DNA of 64,000 nucleotides, taken from assembly GCA_008933995.1 (NCBI GenBank), contig WARS01000016.1:10247848-10311847 (forward strand), read 5' to 3'. The notes below the pieces were generated by a model. The model searched no databases. It saw only the letters and a program-made list of their open reading frames with translations, and was not told where the DNA came from. Below are positions 1 to 14,239 of this stretch, in pieces. This DNA comes from Datnioides undecimradiatus (taxonomy: Eukaryota > Chordata > Actinopteri > Lobotiformes > Datnioididae). A program made the position numbers and the translations under genes. Each line of letters starts with the position of its first letter. Position 1 is the first letter of the stretch.

Positions 1-2339
1 GACCCCTCTCTGTTTTATTGACCCAGCAATATCAGATTTGTTCTAACTTTAATAAAGGTCTGAATCTTGAAGTGATGTTTGATCCTGGAGCAGCTCTTAA
101 GCTTGCAACTTAGAGGCAGTGTCGACACTGTTTTAGTAGGATCTTTTCTTCTGCTTATTATTATTTTGATAATTTATTTACATGGAGAGATGGAGAGAAC
201 GCTGTATAGATCTGTGAAATTCACAGAAAAAGAAAGTAACACAGAGCATCATTCCAGCCTCAATCTGCTGATTCGTGAGCAGAATCCTAATCAGACTCTT
301 CTTTGATTTCTGTTTCTCTTCACCCTAATCATCATTCGAGTGGGATGTCTACCTCTTTTCAGCAAGACCACAAGTAGCCCACTTGATGCACACTCTTGAC
401 TTCTCATTGTCCCATTCGCTGCCCATGCTTTACTCCTGCGGCTGGAAGGTAATGTGATTGTTCAGCACAGAACTTGAGCAAACACTCCCTCACAGACTCA
501 AACATCCAGATATAACTAAGCTGGAACAATGAGTCTGCCATTTGAAGTATCCATTGACCTTGCAGATCCTTGCAAAGCAGACGCTCACAGTACTCCTGAT
601 TTGGCAAAGCTTGGGATACCCAAAGTGGTGTGCACAAATATTTGCACACATTGTGGAATTCACTCCTGCCTTGGCGCTGGAGAATGTCTGATTTCACACC
701 ACAGTCTCTCCGGCTGGTCCACTCCCACACCCTTCTTCCATCCGTCAGCAGAAATGGTGTGAATGCCGTTGCTGCTTCGTTGGCAGAGGCAGAGCCGTCT
801 TTATTACCTTGAGTCATTGTGTGTGCTGCGCCTTCCCAGCTTTAATCAATGCTGCTAGGCTGTCTGGTAGTGCTGTTTTAGCAGATAGTCATTCAATAGT
901 TAGTCAGTCACAGTTCTGTCAGTGAAAGAACCAAGGAGGGAGGCAGATGATCACAAAATCCAGTTGAATCTACATGATTTGTCTGAATATCTAAAAACAG
1001 TGGGAGCTTTTGCACAATAAAAGAATATAAAAGTACAATTGTTTCACCAATATATAAAGAACAAATTCATATTACAGCATATTTCCAGTGGTGTTAGTTA
1101 GCCTGCAACTTCTTGTGGTGGAGTTCCTATGCATGTGTTGGCACCTTTCCCATGCACATCCATCCATCCTCACCTATGAGGTATGAGGGAAGATTGGAGG
1201 TTGAGGTCAGGCTTTGACATCTTAGTAAGAGTGAACATATTTAAATGTCCATTTGAAAACACAGTAGATGCACATATATATGTATACTATGAGCAGTATG
1301 ATCAATCTATCAGATTTTATTAGGTTTTTGAAAACTCAGAGTTTTAGTACCTGGAATGCTCATGTTGCAGTGTCTAACAAGACTTGTGATATGAGACAAG
1401 AGGAAGATAATGGCGTGTCAACTCGTCACTGGTCATTAGTTGTAAAATAGCCACATTCCAGAGGAATCTATTCCAGATGGGTACTTGCAACAAGTTTTAG
1501 TGCCCCATTAAAATGGTCTCATCTCTGGTGACTTAACTGCCTCTCGGGGTGCCTGATCTCATGGTATGATGTTTGTTTACTCTCCAGTGGCCCTTCATTT
1601 CCTGTCAGTCTGCTGCTTTTTGTGGCTCTAGCTGGTCTCAGTGGGTTAGCTATCTTTAATTTACTCCATCCACGGGGGATTTTGAGTTAATCCTGATGCG
1701 CTTGTTGGTATTTTGACCATTCAAATGCCATTCATTGGGAGCACTATTTTCATGATGGAGTCTTCTGATTTGGCTGTTTATTGGAAAGAGCCAAGCGTTA
1801 ATGGGAATAGCATTGTTTTTTCTAAATGGGAGTTAACTTTGGTCCAGTAAGAAAAAAGAATCTAAGTCAGGTTGTAGTCAGGAGAGCAAGTCATAAAGCA
1901 GATCCAACAATAACGGCAGGGAATACACACATTAAACTGGATACCTGTCATTGTACCATGAGTTTCATAAACATTGGCATATGTTCCTCACTGTGTGGCT
2001 ATCTATTAGCCAGGGGACAACAAGCTTAATTGTCAAAATATGTGACTTCCAGGAACCAAAAAAGGATGGCTCATTATATTGAAGGAGCAATATGATACTA
2101 GCAGGCTTCACATTAAGTGTAATCTCCTTAGAAGTGATCAGCAGTCACTGTGTTGTCCAAGTGTTTTCAGAAACTCACTGACCTATTTTGTTACAAGTCA
2201 TTTCATGAGACACCCTGTGATTATCATCATGCAGCTGCCCTTTGGCATCCAACTGCCCTTTTAGCAAAATTTAACGGCATGGTTTGGGCTTTTTGAGTTG
2301 GAGTTATACATAAATTCGTTTTACTGCTGATTTAGTCTA

Positions 2340-2480
2340 CAACAGTGCGTTGTTTAGCTTCCTACACCAGCACTCCTGATGTTTCTCCACACTTGGGCCG
2401 TGCTCTACTGTAATGCACTGACCATGGGTAAGCATCACATACAACCCCACTTCAAAAACCTGAACTATCCCTTTAAGCAA
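2340..2480 (+). repeat. Interspersed repeat remnant
   Basis: The stretch ending CCTGAACTATCCCTTTAA, with CACTGACCATGGGTAAGCAT and ACAACCCCACTTCAAAAACC, resembles dispersed repeats common in fish genomes, many of which end in a TATCCCTTTAA-like sequence. Based on recall only. Confidence 0.4.
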
Positions 2481-2703
2481 GATTAGAGAAATAATTTAAT
2501 GGTAGCATGTGCATAAGTACATAAGTTTTCCCCAAGATAAGTAAAATACCAGATAGCCGTCTTTACTTCAGGATGATCAACCACGTGTGCAGCTGATAAC
2601 AAATATCTATGGAGATTTTTATCTAGTTCTGAACAGATGCTTTTCTTTCCGATGTGGGTCATGAGACCACATGAGTTACAGAAATTGATGGAAAATACAT
2701 TTT

Positions 2704-2762
2704 TTAATACTCTATCCAAGCCTAATTCCCATTAAAGACATTGGGCTTGGATAGAATATTGG
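2704..2762. repeat. Long near-perfect hairpin
   Basis: Bases 2704-2726 pair with 2740-2762 over 23 positions with one mismatch and three G-T wobbles; the core TCTATCCAAGCC/GGCTTGGATAGA (2711-2722/2744-2755) is perfect. The loop is 13 nt. It lies in non-coding DNA 12.4 kb upstream of the dlc1 start and is unlike the nearby sequence. It could be a precursor-like RNA hairpin or a small inverted-repeat element. Confidence 0.8.
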
Positions 2763-5700
2763 TCAAAGAACCATGTTCTAATGAAGGGAAGTTGAGAAAT
2801 GCACTGTATAATATCTCTATACAAAATAACTAGACTGTGAATACACAAGTTGCCACATCAGTGAAACGCTTCTATTTACTTTAGGAGTCAAGGCTATAGT
2901 TGCATGTTTGCGTCACATATTATAATGAGCAATGTACTGGTACTTCAGTCTGAATGTCAGCCATGCTTACAGCTCTGTGAGGCTGTATTAAGCAAAGGTG
3001 CTAAAGTCTACTTAAGCTTAAGTCTGAATTGAGTGATTGACCAACAGACTGAGATCACACAGAGCCATGCCGCAAGCCAGGCTAAATATATTGGCTGGAT
3101 GCAAATGGAAATGGGACTGAGGGTAGACAAGATATGAGGAGTGAGTGGATGTGCCAAAGAAATTTAAAAGGGAAGTGATTACAGATGAATTTCTAGAATC
3201 CAGAATGGCAAAAGCCAGGAGACCACCACCACCTCATGTCTGACCTGGTTCTTGACCCCTTATTTTCTCTGCACTCGAAAGTGACTGGTATTTTTATTTA
3301 CGAGGAGGTTGACAGTCGCTCTGGGTCCTCGGGCAAAGACATTTCCATCTCCTCATACTTTCCATTCTGCATTTGTCATTGTGTTTGGAAAGACTTGAAA
3401 ATCCCTTGAGAAGATATTACATGCGAAAGCAGCACAGCTAAGACGACTATTTCCAAAGAGACACTATTAAGGTACACTGTTCTCCAGACATTTCATAGAT
3501 ATGACAGAGTGGGTTTGGCTGTCCTTTTTTCGAAATTAAGTTGTGGTATCTGGACAAAACCACTGCTGGTAATTACATGAAAATGTTGCTGAAATGTCAT
3601 TAAGACTATCATGTGATCATCAATAAGTTTGGTTAAAGGTCTGGTGCTGTTTAACAACACCAATAAAGACATAAAACTGCTCCTGTGAGCTTCTCAGGAA
3701 GCAGTTATTGATGCCTTCAGGCCTCTGCTGGTCATTTTTCATTGGATCTCAAAAGAAAACATTCTGATCCATCACTACTTGTATTGTGGACTACCACCAA
3801 ATTGTATCATCTTTATGCACAAATCTGTGTTTATGGCAACCTTTGGTTTTTTAGATGTTAATTTCCTATTTTAAAGAGTATTGCGATGAGTTGCTGCTTT
3901 AGGACTGACATGGCCAAAATGTGTTTTATGTCATGGGTCCTGCTCATCCAAACAGAGACCTCCAAGGAACTTCAACATAATCCCTCTTTAGACTGAGATG
4001 CCCACTTATTGTGCGTTTCTCCTTCTGATCGAGAGGTGTTTTAGGTGACCTTTCACCTTGTAGTCACTCAGGGATTGTAACCCCTTCGCCACCATTAATG
4101 GGTGAGCAGAAGGCCACTGGCAGAGTGCATTCACCCTCCGTGTAAAGGCCAGCCTCCACTATAGCTCTATACAGCTGCCAATAATACAATCACTGGGGTG
4201 CTTAGCATGATCATGTTGGCCAACTGACACTTTGACAACTTAATGTGTTTTGTGCATATGTGTGTGTTGGTTGAGTTCAGGGTCGGTGAACATTATGTGT
4301 GTCCACCATTTCTTTGACCAAATGCCCTGACAGGTCACGAAACTGTCCTCCACTCTCCTGAAAACATTATTTTGCATTGTTAAACAAAGCAGTAGATTTA
4401 TAATATTATAATAAAACTACCCCCTTGAGGAAAATGTTTGATTGTGCCTGGGGCGGAACAAGGATTCCTGCATGTGCGTCTGTCCCTTTCTCAAATAGCT
4501 GTCATTTGAAACATAATGAATTGTAAACATGTTGAGGGTTTTTTTTTCTTTTGCCTGTCTTTCTGCAGGGTCAGTATAGCTGTCATGTGAACCACTTGAG
4601 TGGCTTTTACCAAAATGCATGCACTGAAACGTGAGCTAGAAAAGCCTGGCTGTCTGAAGCCTTATGAGCATGTCAGTTTTGAGGATCGAGTTCAAAACCT
4701 GCAGGTTTTCTTTATTTGCTTGCCTTGTTCTTGCCTCAATGCCTTAAAGCGATCAACACTAAAAGCAAGTCACTAAATGGGGTTTTTTGTTTTGGTTTTT
4801 ATGTTGTTGTTTTTTTTAAGGCTTTAAACATTTTTTCTTCAGAGAGTGACGTGGTTTGAGCTTTCTCTGACCACACTGCGTCGACACAAGTATTAGGACT
4901 CTGTTGTCATCTGAGAACACAGGCATCATTGTGTGTTTAAAAAATTGCAGTTGTTTTTGACTTGCACTAGTATCATGTGACAAGACTATGAATACAAATG
5001 CCAATTTTTCTCTTTCTTGTCATCACATAATCATAAACTGTTTCTTCAGATTTTATTCTTGTGCTTTTGTCATATTAATCTAAACCTTTAAGCCAGTATT
5101 TTCCTGCATTCTGTGTCCCTCATATGTCTTTATTTAAAGTTTCCTGTTTCCTATTCCTTATTTCTTAGAAAGATGGGGGGGCTGCTGGGTAAACGGAGAA
5201 GGATCATCATGAGAGCTACAGCCCAATCTGTTGGGCATATGGAGGTTCTGTCACTGCTGCCAAACTCCAGCTGGACAGTATTAGTCCCCCTCATTTCTCA
5301 GGAGTTGAGCTATCATCCCCAAGGGAGTGATGAGGAGCAGAGGGACAAGGGAGGAGTCACAGGTCTCACTGCAGCTCCTGTTCATCACCCAAAATTCCCA
5401 CCCTGGAACACATCAGTGCTGTCCATAGCCTCCCAAAGTAAATAAACCAACTGTGTCTATGTGTAGGACACAGAGTAAAAGAGTTGTCTGAATGAGGGTT
5501 TGGAGCATCAGGGCTAATCACATAAAGGGCATTTGAGTAACCAGAAAGAATTGTACAGAGACATTAAGGATTTAAGGATATATGGTATTACTAATGATGC
5601 TTAAGAAGAAAATACAAATCATAAATTAAAGGTCTCACATTTAAAACAGAATCAATTCACTTCTAATTGCCATCAGTCATTTTATTAGGCCACTAAACTG

Positions 5701-8700
5701 CTTGACCCCATGTCTCCCAGATACAGATTTTCTCTTTTTAAGAGGACAAAATGTTGCACTGTCCTAACAAGTTTAGTCCACAAGTTTATCCAACAAGTCC
5801 ACTACATACTGAAAAGGATGTTGCCTTCTCCACACACAGCCAAACACATACACTAACTTCCTTCTGTTTATTTGTATTTGGCTTAATACACCAGATTCCC
5901 TAGATTCCTGTGTGCTGAATTTGGGTCAGCTATGCATAAAGACAAACATTTAGGTTTTCCAGTTAAAGCAAGGCCCTCTACAATCATATCAAAAACCTGC
6001 CTTGTTAGTCAGTGTTTACAGAAGGCTACCTTTAAAAATATGTCAGGTATCCAAATAAACTCATGCATCTATGTAGGTCAGAAAGCCTATTCTAAAACTC
6101 CTTAATTCCTGCATGTGCAGCCCATTTGTCTTGTATGCCTCATGTCCATCTCTAGTTTAGTAGGTCAAGGTTGTCACATGAGGAATTGGTTCATATCCAC
6201 TGGCTGATGTCTACCTTCCTGCTGTCATTTGTCAGCCCTGAGCTGAAGGGAAAAAGATTACTTGCAGTGAAAGCAGAATGAGAGACGAGAAAGCACTTTA
6301 ATCTTAAGCGTTGTACCTGGAGGAAGAGAAGACAAGCAGTCAGTCAGTCAGAGCATTTTTGTTATATGTAAATTTGTATTTCTCTTATTTTGAGCCTAGT
6401 AAATGTAATAAAGTTTGTGTTCAATCATTATTGGATTTTTGGGGGGCATTTTTTAGTAAACAGAATTAGTGAAGAGATGGACAGGAAGTAGGGTAGAGAG
6501 AGGGCTCTGTCTTAACAAAGGTCACCAGATGGATGATTTACTATCAGCTTTACTCAGGTATTCTACAATTAAGACAAGATGACAAGCTTTATTTAACATT
6601 TTAGCTACTTGTCATATTTTTGTGTTGGTATAGGATTGGTCACGCCATGTCTCTCTTTTATCCCATCTCTCTTTGATCTGCAGTAGCACTATCTCTTCTT
6701 ATCTTCTGGAAAATGAAACAAGACACAGGAGCTGGAAGAAGTTGGGAGCTGAAAGAACTTACTGAAAGTCAAACCTGCTCTGTGCACTTTTGAAAAGGAG
6801 CCTCTGGATCAGTGATAATCTCTGGGCTGAACCTGGTTTGTGTTTTTCATGACAGCCTAGATGTCTGCATGGTTTGTCACGTGGCTCGCCAGAGGTCAGG
6901 GTTCAAAGGAGGTCACGGGTCAGGGCAAGGAAGACTAATGCATGAACTTCCTGTGTTATTCAGTGGCTGGTTCTGCACGGAGAGAGACTGGACATATGGT
7001 ACTTTGGAATTTGGTATTCGCTTCACTTTCCTAAGACTCTGTGACAAAAGTCAAAAACAGGAAAGAAAAAAGAGGAGGGAAGAGAGTCCTGCTCTCTCTA
7101 TTGTCAGAGGTGATATTGGACACCTCAGTACGGGCGTGCACATGGAGGACAAACAGGCATATATTTAAAGGATAATAACATACCACTCGCTAACAATCAG
7201 TAGGCATCCACAAATGAGCGTGTGCACTAATTTTTTCACCCTGATGTCCACTCCCACCTTGTTCCTCATTCATACACAGTTGACTATCCACGGTATCGCC
7301 ATGGGGCTTTTCATCTCATTGCAACTTAAATCTTGCACCCAAGGCCTCGTGATTGATTGCTGCTGAAAGCTAGTTGGCATACGTTTGACACCCATGCCTG
7401 CACCCATGCCTGCCTTCAGTTGCGTGCCAACTGCACCTGTATGTAGAACAATTCATCATGATGTCAGGTGACATCAATAGATATTACATTCTTAGGGGCT
7501 GCTGTCATTACACTTGTCCAAGAGTAACTATTTTAAACATGCCATCACTTTAATGAGGTAAAATCACACACTGGAGCCCAGTGGCAAGAACATGTGGTAG
7601 CCATCACAATGGGGAAGATCTGGTTAATGAAGCAATCTCACCTCAAGGTCCAGGTTCTGAATCTTTTGATCATATCACATCTTCATCTGAGAATTGTGGA
7701 TAGTCAGATTTCCATATATCACTTAGCACATGTCATATATCTTTATTACATTAAAAAGGGAAGATGTCTCCTCAGTATTGATATCAAGAAATTATTGTGT
7801 TGACCAATTATTATTTGAGTAACTGCAAAGGTTTTCATTTTGAGTCTATGAAGCAAGAGAGGGAGCACTAATATGAAAAGTAAATCCTCTTAGCATGAAA
7901 ATATTGTCGGTAGAAGGAGTAAAACCACCTTTTACAAAAAAGAGTACTTTGGTGCAAGTCGTATAAGATGTGATCTTGTTTTCTTCAGTCATTTTGATGT
8001 AGTTGATTTGCCAGCATGTTCAGTTTGGAAAACCAGGCTCCGTGGACCAGAATAATTATTAGACCTCTCTTGGTTTGGAATAGGAATCCTGGAAATTTCC
8101 AGGCATTACAGCACAGCTCAAAATGTTGCTGTGTGTTCATTTCACAGCCATATGGTTGGCATCATTAACCACTCCCCAAGTATTCACTCAGTTTCCCAAG
8201 CAGACCTCCACCTCTTGTGATTCTTAGAAACTGTGGTCTCACACACAGTAACTCTTTATGTGTTAAACTGCGATTTTGCCAGTGTTTGAGCCTGTGGAAA
8301 TAAATCAAACCGCTTGTTTCATTCACTTTAGGCCAGTTACATTTGCACTGTACCATAAAATGTTGTTTTTGAGTCTTACCAGTGAGATCAATGGCAAAAA
8401 TCAAACAGCTTTTGCAGAGCAACCACAGCAGTTTTACTGCAGTTTTTAAGTTGGCATAGATGTTTCCACCTCCCTCACATGTTAACTGTTACACTGACTG
8501 ATTTAATGTCAGCATCTGTTGTTTGTTAGGGTGTCCTCTCAGTGATTGCCTTCACCTATTTTTTTGTGCGAGCTCATCCTACCAACTTTAATAGACGTCT
8601 ATGATGTCTTCTCCAAACCTGTCTGTTTTTTAATCATTTGAATGTCATTTTAAGTGTCAGATTTTTCTTTCCTGAATACATCTTTGTCTTTTACTGTAAC

Positions 8701-9888
8701 CTCAAACAGCTGCCCTCTGGTCGTGCTCTCCCTTTGCCATCCCTCTTTCCCCCTAAAGCAAACCATCACTAATCTGCTCTCCTCATGCATGACTAATAAG
8801 AAAAATATGAGCAATGATCTGGTGTCTGCATGGATGTGTGCTCTTTTTTGGCTTCTTTATCTTGATAGGGACATTAGAGATAAGGTTTGATCAGCAGATC
8901 TACTTTGTAAAAAATGTCAGAACAGAAAGGGAGGTTTAATATAAACTCATATGACCGCAAGAAATATTATTTATACAGATGGTGACAAGAGAACTCTTTT
9001 TTATTATAAGTATCTAAAAGTCTTTGCATGGAACTGTGTACTTAACTGTGTGTGTGTTAACTTACACACTGTTTGCTTTAGCATTTACACATTAGTGTTG
9101 GCCAGTAATTCTCTCTGCCATTGTCCAAAATCCAAGGTTGAGAGCAGAAGCCACATATGGTAGTGCCTTTCTGTGAAACTGTGATTTAAACTCTTTTAAG
9201 ATGTCAGTCGAGTGCAAAGATTTACAGTGAACTGAGTAAAATAGAAAACTACCTTTTTCAGCAGGTACCTGCCCCTAATGGGTCTACGCACCCCCACTAT
9301 GTACCCATAGTTTTTATTCAGTTGTGCATTTATTGTGTGTGGACAGTGCAGATACATCAGAGCAGTTCATGTGAATCATGAGGCACATATGGGAAACGTT
9401 GGCCTAATCTGATCCAAAAGGGACTGGAGAATAGTCATACCTGATTCAAGTAGAGATGAATCTCATGCATCAGCAGAGTGGAAGCTCAAACCACTGCCTC
9501 AGCAGACAGAAAAATACAGGTAGACCAATCTCCAGTAGACCCCAAGATAATTGGTCACAATCCAAAATGTACTTAACCCTACCAGACTTGAATAATATGC
9601 TGTAGTAGCAATTAATGAGCAGCTGCAGGCCAAAGAACTAAGTATATTAGCAACACATGCATTTTTTTCTTAACAGCTCACACTGTTACATGTGTATGTA
9701 AAAAGCAGCAATACAGTTACAGCCACACAGATTAATGTGACTATAGTTTGGACCTGGCTCAGGTCATGGGTTGGGTTTTTAGATACTCAGTACTGAGTGA
9801 ACCTGTAGACATCTTTTAAACTGGGTATCATTAAGTCAGCCCAGTTAACATCCTCATTGCATTTCTCTGTGTCTTCTTTGTGTGCTCT

Positions 9889-9902
9889 GTTGCCAAGGTA
9901 AC
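9889..9902 (+). promoter_or_regulatory. RFX X-box-like motif
   Basis: GTTGCCAAGGTAAC is a full imperfect palindrome that matches the RFX-factor X-box consensus (GTNRCC, 0-3 N, RGYAAC). It lies 5.2 kb upstream of the dlc1 start. Confidence 0.5.
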
Positions 9903-10808
9903 ATCTGATTTGGGTTGAAATAAATAATAAATATCAAGGACAAACATTTAGCAAGAGGACAGGGACATTGTTGTCGACTTCACACATGCAGGCATTTTAA
10001 GTTGGTGGTGAGGTTTTGCACACAAACCATCCAGTGTGCAATCATATAATGTGTATGAGTGTGAAGGTGTGTGTTTCAGGGACAGTGGGAACTTGACATA
10101 CCTTTCATCAGTGCATAAAAATACTACCTATAGCATCTGTACTAATATTCAGAATCTATATTTTTACATAAACGCATACTTTCCTTGGTGTCGCATAAGA
10201 GATGTGGCGTGAACATTGTTTACATTGTGTCTTGTTTTGAAGAGGAGGCCACTCTCCAGGCTACCTTAAACACCTAGCTTGAACTTCACTGAACATGAAT
10301 CTAGAAACAGTTTATTGTGTTTAAAACATGTCCTGTGCATACTTCTTACATCCACCTTTGCAACGACGTTTGCATGAATGCATGGAAGTGGATGTACAGA
10401 CAAAACCACACACAGGACTTCTTCACTCATCTCGTTGATCCCATATAATGCAAACCATTAACGCCTCCTTTAGTTTTTCATAACCTTTCATAACCATAAC
10501 CTAAACAGGCCCTTGCTGCTGTGCTCAACAAATTAAACTTGAGCCAACATAAAGCTTTTTGTTTTTTTGGATCTCACCACCTGGTTGAAAAAAACATTGT
10601 AGTGCAACAGCAATCCATTGTTTGTGTAAGTGTGTGGGTCAGCCTCCTGCCTCTATTGTGAGCGTGGTCAGTCCATCAAAGCCCGGAGAGGGTGTCGGCG
10701 AAGCATTTGGTCCTCTTGTCTGCTTCACACTTCCTTTGTTTGTGTGTGTGCAGGTCCAAGCCTCTGTCTACCTCCACATCCTCCTCACCATTGTGTATAG
10801 AGCCATAT

Positions 10809-10888
10809 TCTCTCTCTCTCTCTCTCTCTCCTCTGTTTCTCTCTCTCTCTCTGGCTCTCTCTCTCTCTTTCTCTGTGTGTGTCTCTCT
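10809..10888 (+). repeat. (CT)n-rich low-complexity tract
   Basis: An imperfect CT repeat about 80 bases long, followed by a short TG run. It creates spurious Ser/Leu-rich open frames. Confidence 0.85.
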
Positions 10889-10998
10889 AATCAGTATCTT
10901 ATTGGGCTGATCCCCAAGACCATGGGTGAGCTATTTCTGGAGATTCCTGTTATGAAAAGATTATTCCCCTCCCTCCTCTGTTTGACTCACTCAGCTCA

Positions 10999-11000
<2 letters not shown>

Positions 11001-11032
<32 letters not shown>
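11001..11032 (+). repeat. (CA)16 microsatellite
   Basis: Sixteen uninterrupted CA units. Confidence 0.95.
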
Positions 11033-11033
<1 letters not shown>

Positions 11034-13787
11034 CAGTTAAACTCATTATTTCAAACTGCATCAGTGAAAGGCAGAGGACGCACGCTTGTTATTGGAGGCA
11101 TTTCAAGTTTCAGGGACAGTGGCAGTACCTCGCCTCTGAATAAGACGCAAATTCACACACACAGTAAATTGATGAAGTACAATTGTACTAAATTCATAGA
11201 TGCTCCTTTCTGGCCTGCTTTCTTTTATTGCTTTATGGCTTACCTTTCTGCTGTGACTACCATCTTAATGGCCTTGTTATCTGAAATTCTCATCCACCAA
11301 AAAAAAAGAAAAAAGAGAAATCAATTAGACACCCACTCTCACCTAACATGTTCATCTCTATTTCAGGATGGCCACTATGACCTTTGCAAACCCATAATTT
11401 GGTTATCTCTTCTCTGAGCCTTTGTTGACACGGCCTTGGGTGTTTGTGTGTGTGTTGGACTGACACGTTCGTCCGTTGACCCTCACCTGGCCCCCAATGT
11501 TTGGGGTTAGGAATGGTAGAAGTGGGGACCGTAAACCTCAAGGCGAGCCTAGAGGGGGGCTCTCCATGGTGAAGGATTTTTCAGGTTTATCTCACTTTTC
11601 TGTTTTTGTTTTGCATCAACTGTTTAATTTTGCTGGTGTCTCGGTACTAAAGTAAAAAAATTGAAACTTCCTTTATTATTTTTCATGATCACATTATTTA
11701 TTATTTTACGTTCTCCTGCCCTCCCTTTATGTCTCGGGTTCAGAGGTGACACTGTAAAGTTTACAGCCTACAGCAGTAGCTTCACCCAACAGCCCAGCAG
11801 CAAGAGCTTGATGTTGATGGGCCACGTGAGGCCAATTTTATTCAAATCAAACATCGGTGGTTTATTTTGTTTTTACACCTGGGCTTTTTTTCCTTCAAAA
11901 TAAAAGTAATAATTTACAGCAGCTAGCGACGTGAATAAAATTTACTATGGCTCATGAAATAATCCTCTGAAACTTCCCTCATGATATGCCTTAGGGGTAG
12001 TGTTTATTTACATTCCCTTTCTAAGGAAAAGTTACATTTAATGCTGGCTTAATCCTGCGTGTCTGCCTTCTGCAACACTGATGCATCTTCTCGTTTCCTC
12101 TCTTTTGTCCAAAGCCCTCATTATACTGGTGTGTATTTGATCTGTATCTGAATCATAAGCCAAACAAGCGCCTGACTCTGACAAGCTTTGATGAATGAAA
12201 ATTGTAGACACTCTAAAGAGACACACTCATTTGCCCTGGAGCAACTGGCAACAGCGGCAGTCTGCTTGTCTGATCTCTCACACTTTACCACACACATTCA
12301 TCAACAGTCGCTGACATTATTGTGTATTTATTGCCGCAAAACAACTCGAGAGCGCATACGCCCTCAACTCTGTGCGGGGTTGTTGACCCATCTCAGTCGA
12401 GGGTAGCTTTGGGTTGGGGTTTTGGGTGCAGCCTCTGGGTGGTCGGGTTTTGTGGCTCGGGGATTTGGCCTTGTTTGGTAATCTCTCTTCATCTCCCCTT
12501 CCTCTCTTTGCTTTCTCCCTCTCTCTCTCTCGCTCTCTGTCTAAAACACACTAACAGGCCATAATTATCTTTCTCCCTCCCTTCAGGTTACAGATTTAGG
12601 ATAAAAATCACAACGTTTTCCTCAGTTTATGAGCTAATAAAATCACAATTTCCACTGACGTATTATTTGATATTTATGCACTGATGTTAGTTCTGATGAC
12701 ATAGATGGATATGTTTATAGCTAACACAGCCCAATAGTTTTGGGTGCAAGCATCAAACATTAACAACAGATGCCATGTCAGAGTCATAGTTTGTCTTTGG
12801 TGGAATGTTTCCTGATGCGCAAAATCAAGAAACTTTGCCATTTTTTTAATTCATGAAGTTTCTCTAGAGCTGCTTCTGTTAACCTTTGTGTTTTGTTGAC
12901 ACTGGCTTTACTTTTGTTTGGGTTCCCACGGTCCCCAATGCTGTATGTATAGTAAAGTAAATTCCTACAATGAGTATATTGCAATATACATCATCATGAA
13001 TTCACTCAGGTTTGGATTCAATTATGCAGCCAAAGAGGTATAACTCTTGGTTTGGTGTTTTTGAATAAAACAACAGCAGAAATCTAACCAAATTTATTTG
13101 GGATTTAGAGCTGTATAAAAGGTACTGTCAGCATCAATTACAGATATAAATCATATGGGAATCTATTGTATTTGACCAGCTTTTAGCCAAAACAGAAGTA
13201 ACATTTCATCACTTTTTACTCGTTCTTCTCATAATGTTTAACATAAAAATTCAAAGCATCTTTGTGAGTTTTCTTATTATTAGGTAGTATCATGAACCAT
13301 CAGGTTGATATGTTGACTGTAAAGTATATGACTACATAACTTAAACTAAAAAGGACCCTCAACAACAATAACCTAACAATAACTGAAACACCGATACATT
13401 ATACAGCCATATTTGAAATAAAAGGTAGAGGGTTTTTTTAGAATAACACAGTTACTTTTTAGAGGTTGATGTATTAAATAGAAAAGCAGCAAATAGATAA
13501 AAAAAAAACTTCAAGTGATTCCAGCCTCTTTTTATAAATGCCTGTACACATAGACTCATGATTTTGCTCGTTTATTAGCTGGCAGAGTGTCTGTTGGATG
13601 AATCACTTGTGACTCCCTCGGTCAGCTGGGACCAGCGTGGCAGCCAACAGCAGACTGCACAGTTAGCCAGGATTTTCTGCATCATCCTTTCCCCCCCTCC
13701 CTGTCCAAGCCTTGGATTACATGTGTTTCCCTGCCACACAGCAACACGTCTGGCTTTCTCTTTTTTGCACCATCTCAGTGCCTGTGT

Positions 13788-13801
13788 GTCACCATGGCAA
13801 T
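13788..13801 (+). promoter_or_regulatory. RFX X-box-like motif, one base off
   Basis: GTCACCATGGCAAT matches the X-box except the last base (C expected). About 1.3 kb upstream of the dlc1 start. Confidence 0.35.
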
Positions 13802-14239
13802 AACACAGAGGTTGCAGATGCCAAATCCTGACGTCGTTGTGAATTTCTTTCAAAACCGTCTCCAGGAACTGAGGAGAATAGGGAAAAACTGGACAGGCTG
13901 TTTGGAAATAGACCAGTTATACATGAGTAATGTGTGACCCCACCCTTCATGGGCACACAAATCCACGTAAAACTGAAAAAATCACAGTGTAGCAAAAACT
14001 TTATTTTACAGTTGCTAAAAACACTACTGCAGATACTCAATATCATATAGACTACCTCTGGTAGTTTGTATGATACCTTACCTCTGAGGGTATCAAAAAT
14101 CCTAATTTAGATTCACCCTATTCTTACAGTAAATACTAATTATAGTAATTACAGAGACTTTCCTTGTCCACTTGTTTACATCATCACCACTTCCTAAAAT
14201 CTGCATTCAAGACTTATTGTGTTGTCATTGTAGAGTCAA

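Larger units (their letters stand above)
1..14239. other. Non-coding region upstream of dlc1
   Basis: No open frame here has family resemblance, consistent splice signals or coding-like composition; the longest (for example 10622-11143) are microsatellite-driven. I looked for the large N-terminal exon of the long DLC1 isoform and did not find it, so this is either intergenic or an intron of that longer transcript. Contents noted separately: a repeat remnant, a hairpin, (CT)n and (CA)n tracts and X-box-like sites. Confidence 0.6.

Noticed and set aside
404..817. 137-codon open frame on the minus strand near the window start
   Set aside because: No family resemblance, no splice context, and overlapping frames on the other strand of similar length; length fits chance.
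3010..3023. 14-bp perfect palindrome ACTTAAGCTTAAGT
   Set aside because: No spacer, low complexity and AT-rich; expected by chance at this scale.
10622..11143. 173-codon open frame on the plus strand
   Set aside because: Most of it translates (CT)n and (CA)n repeats (SLSLSL, HTHTHT).
1..14239. Possible N-terminal exon of the long DLC1 isoform
   Set aside because: No long open frame or recognisable segment of that N-terminus is present; if it exists it lies outside the window.
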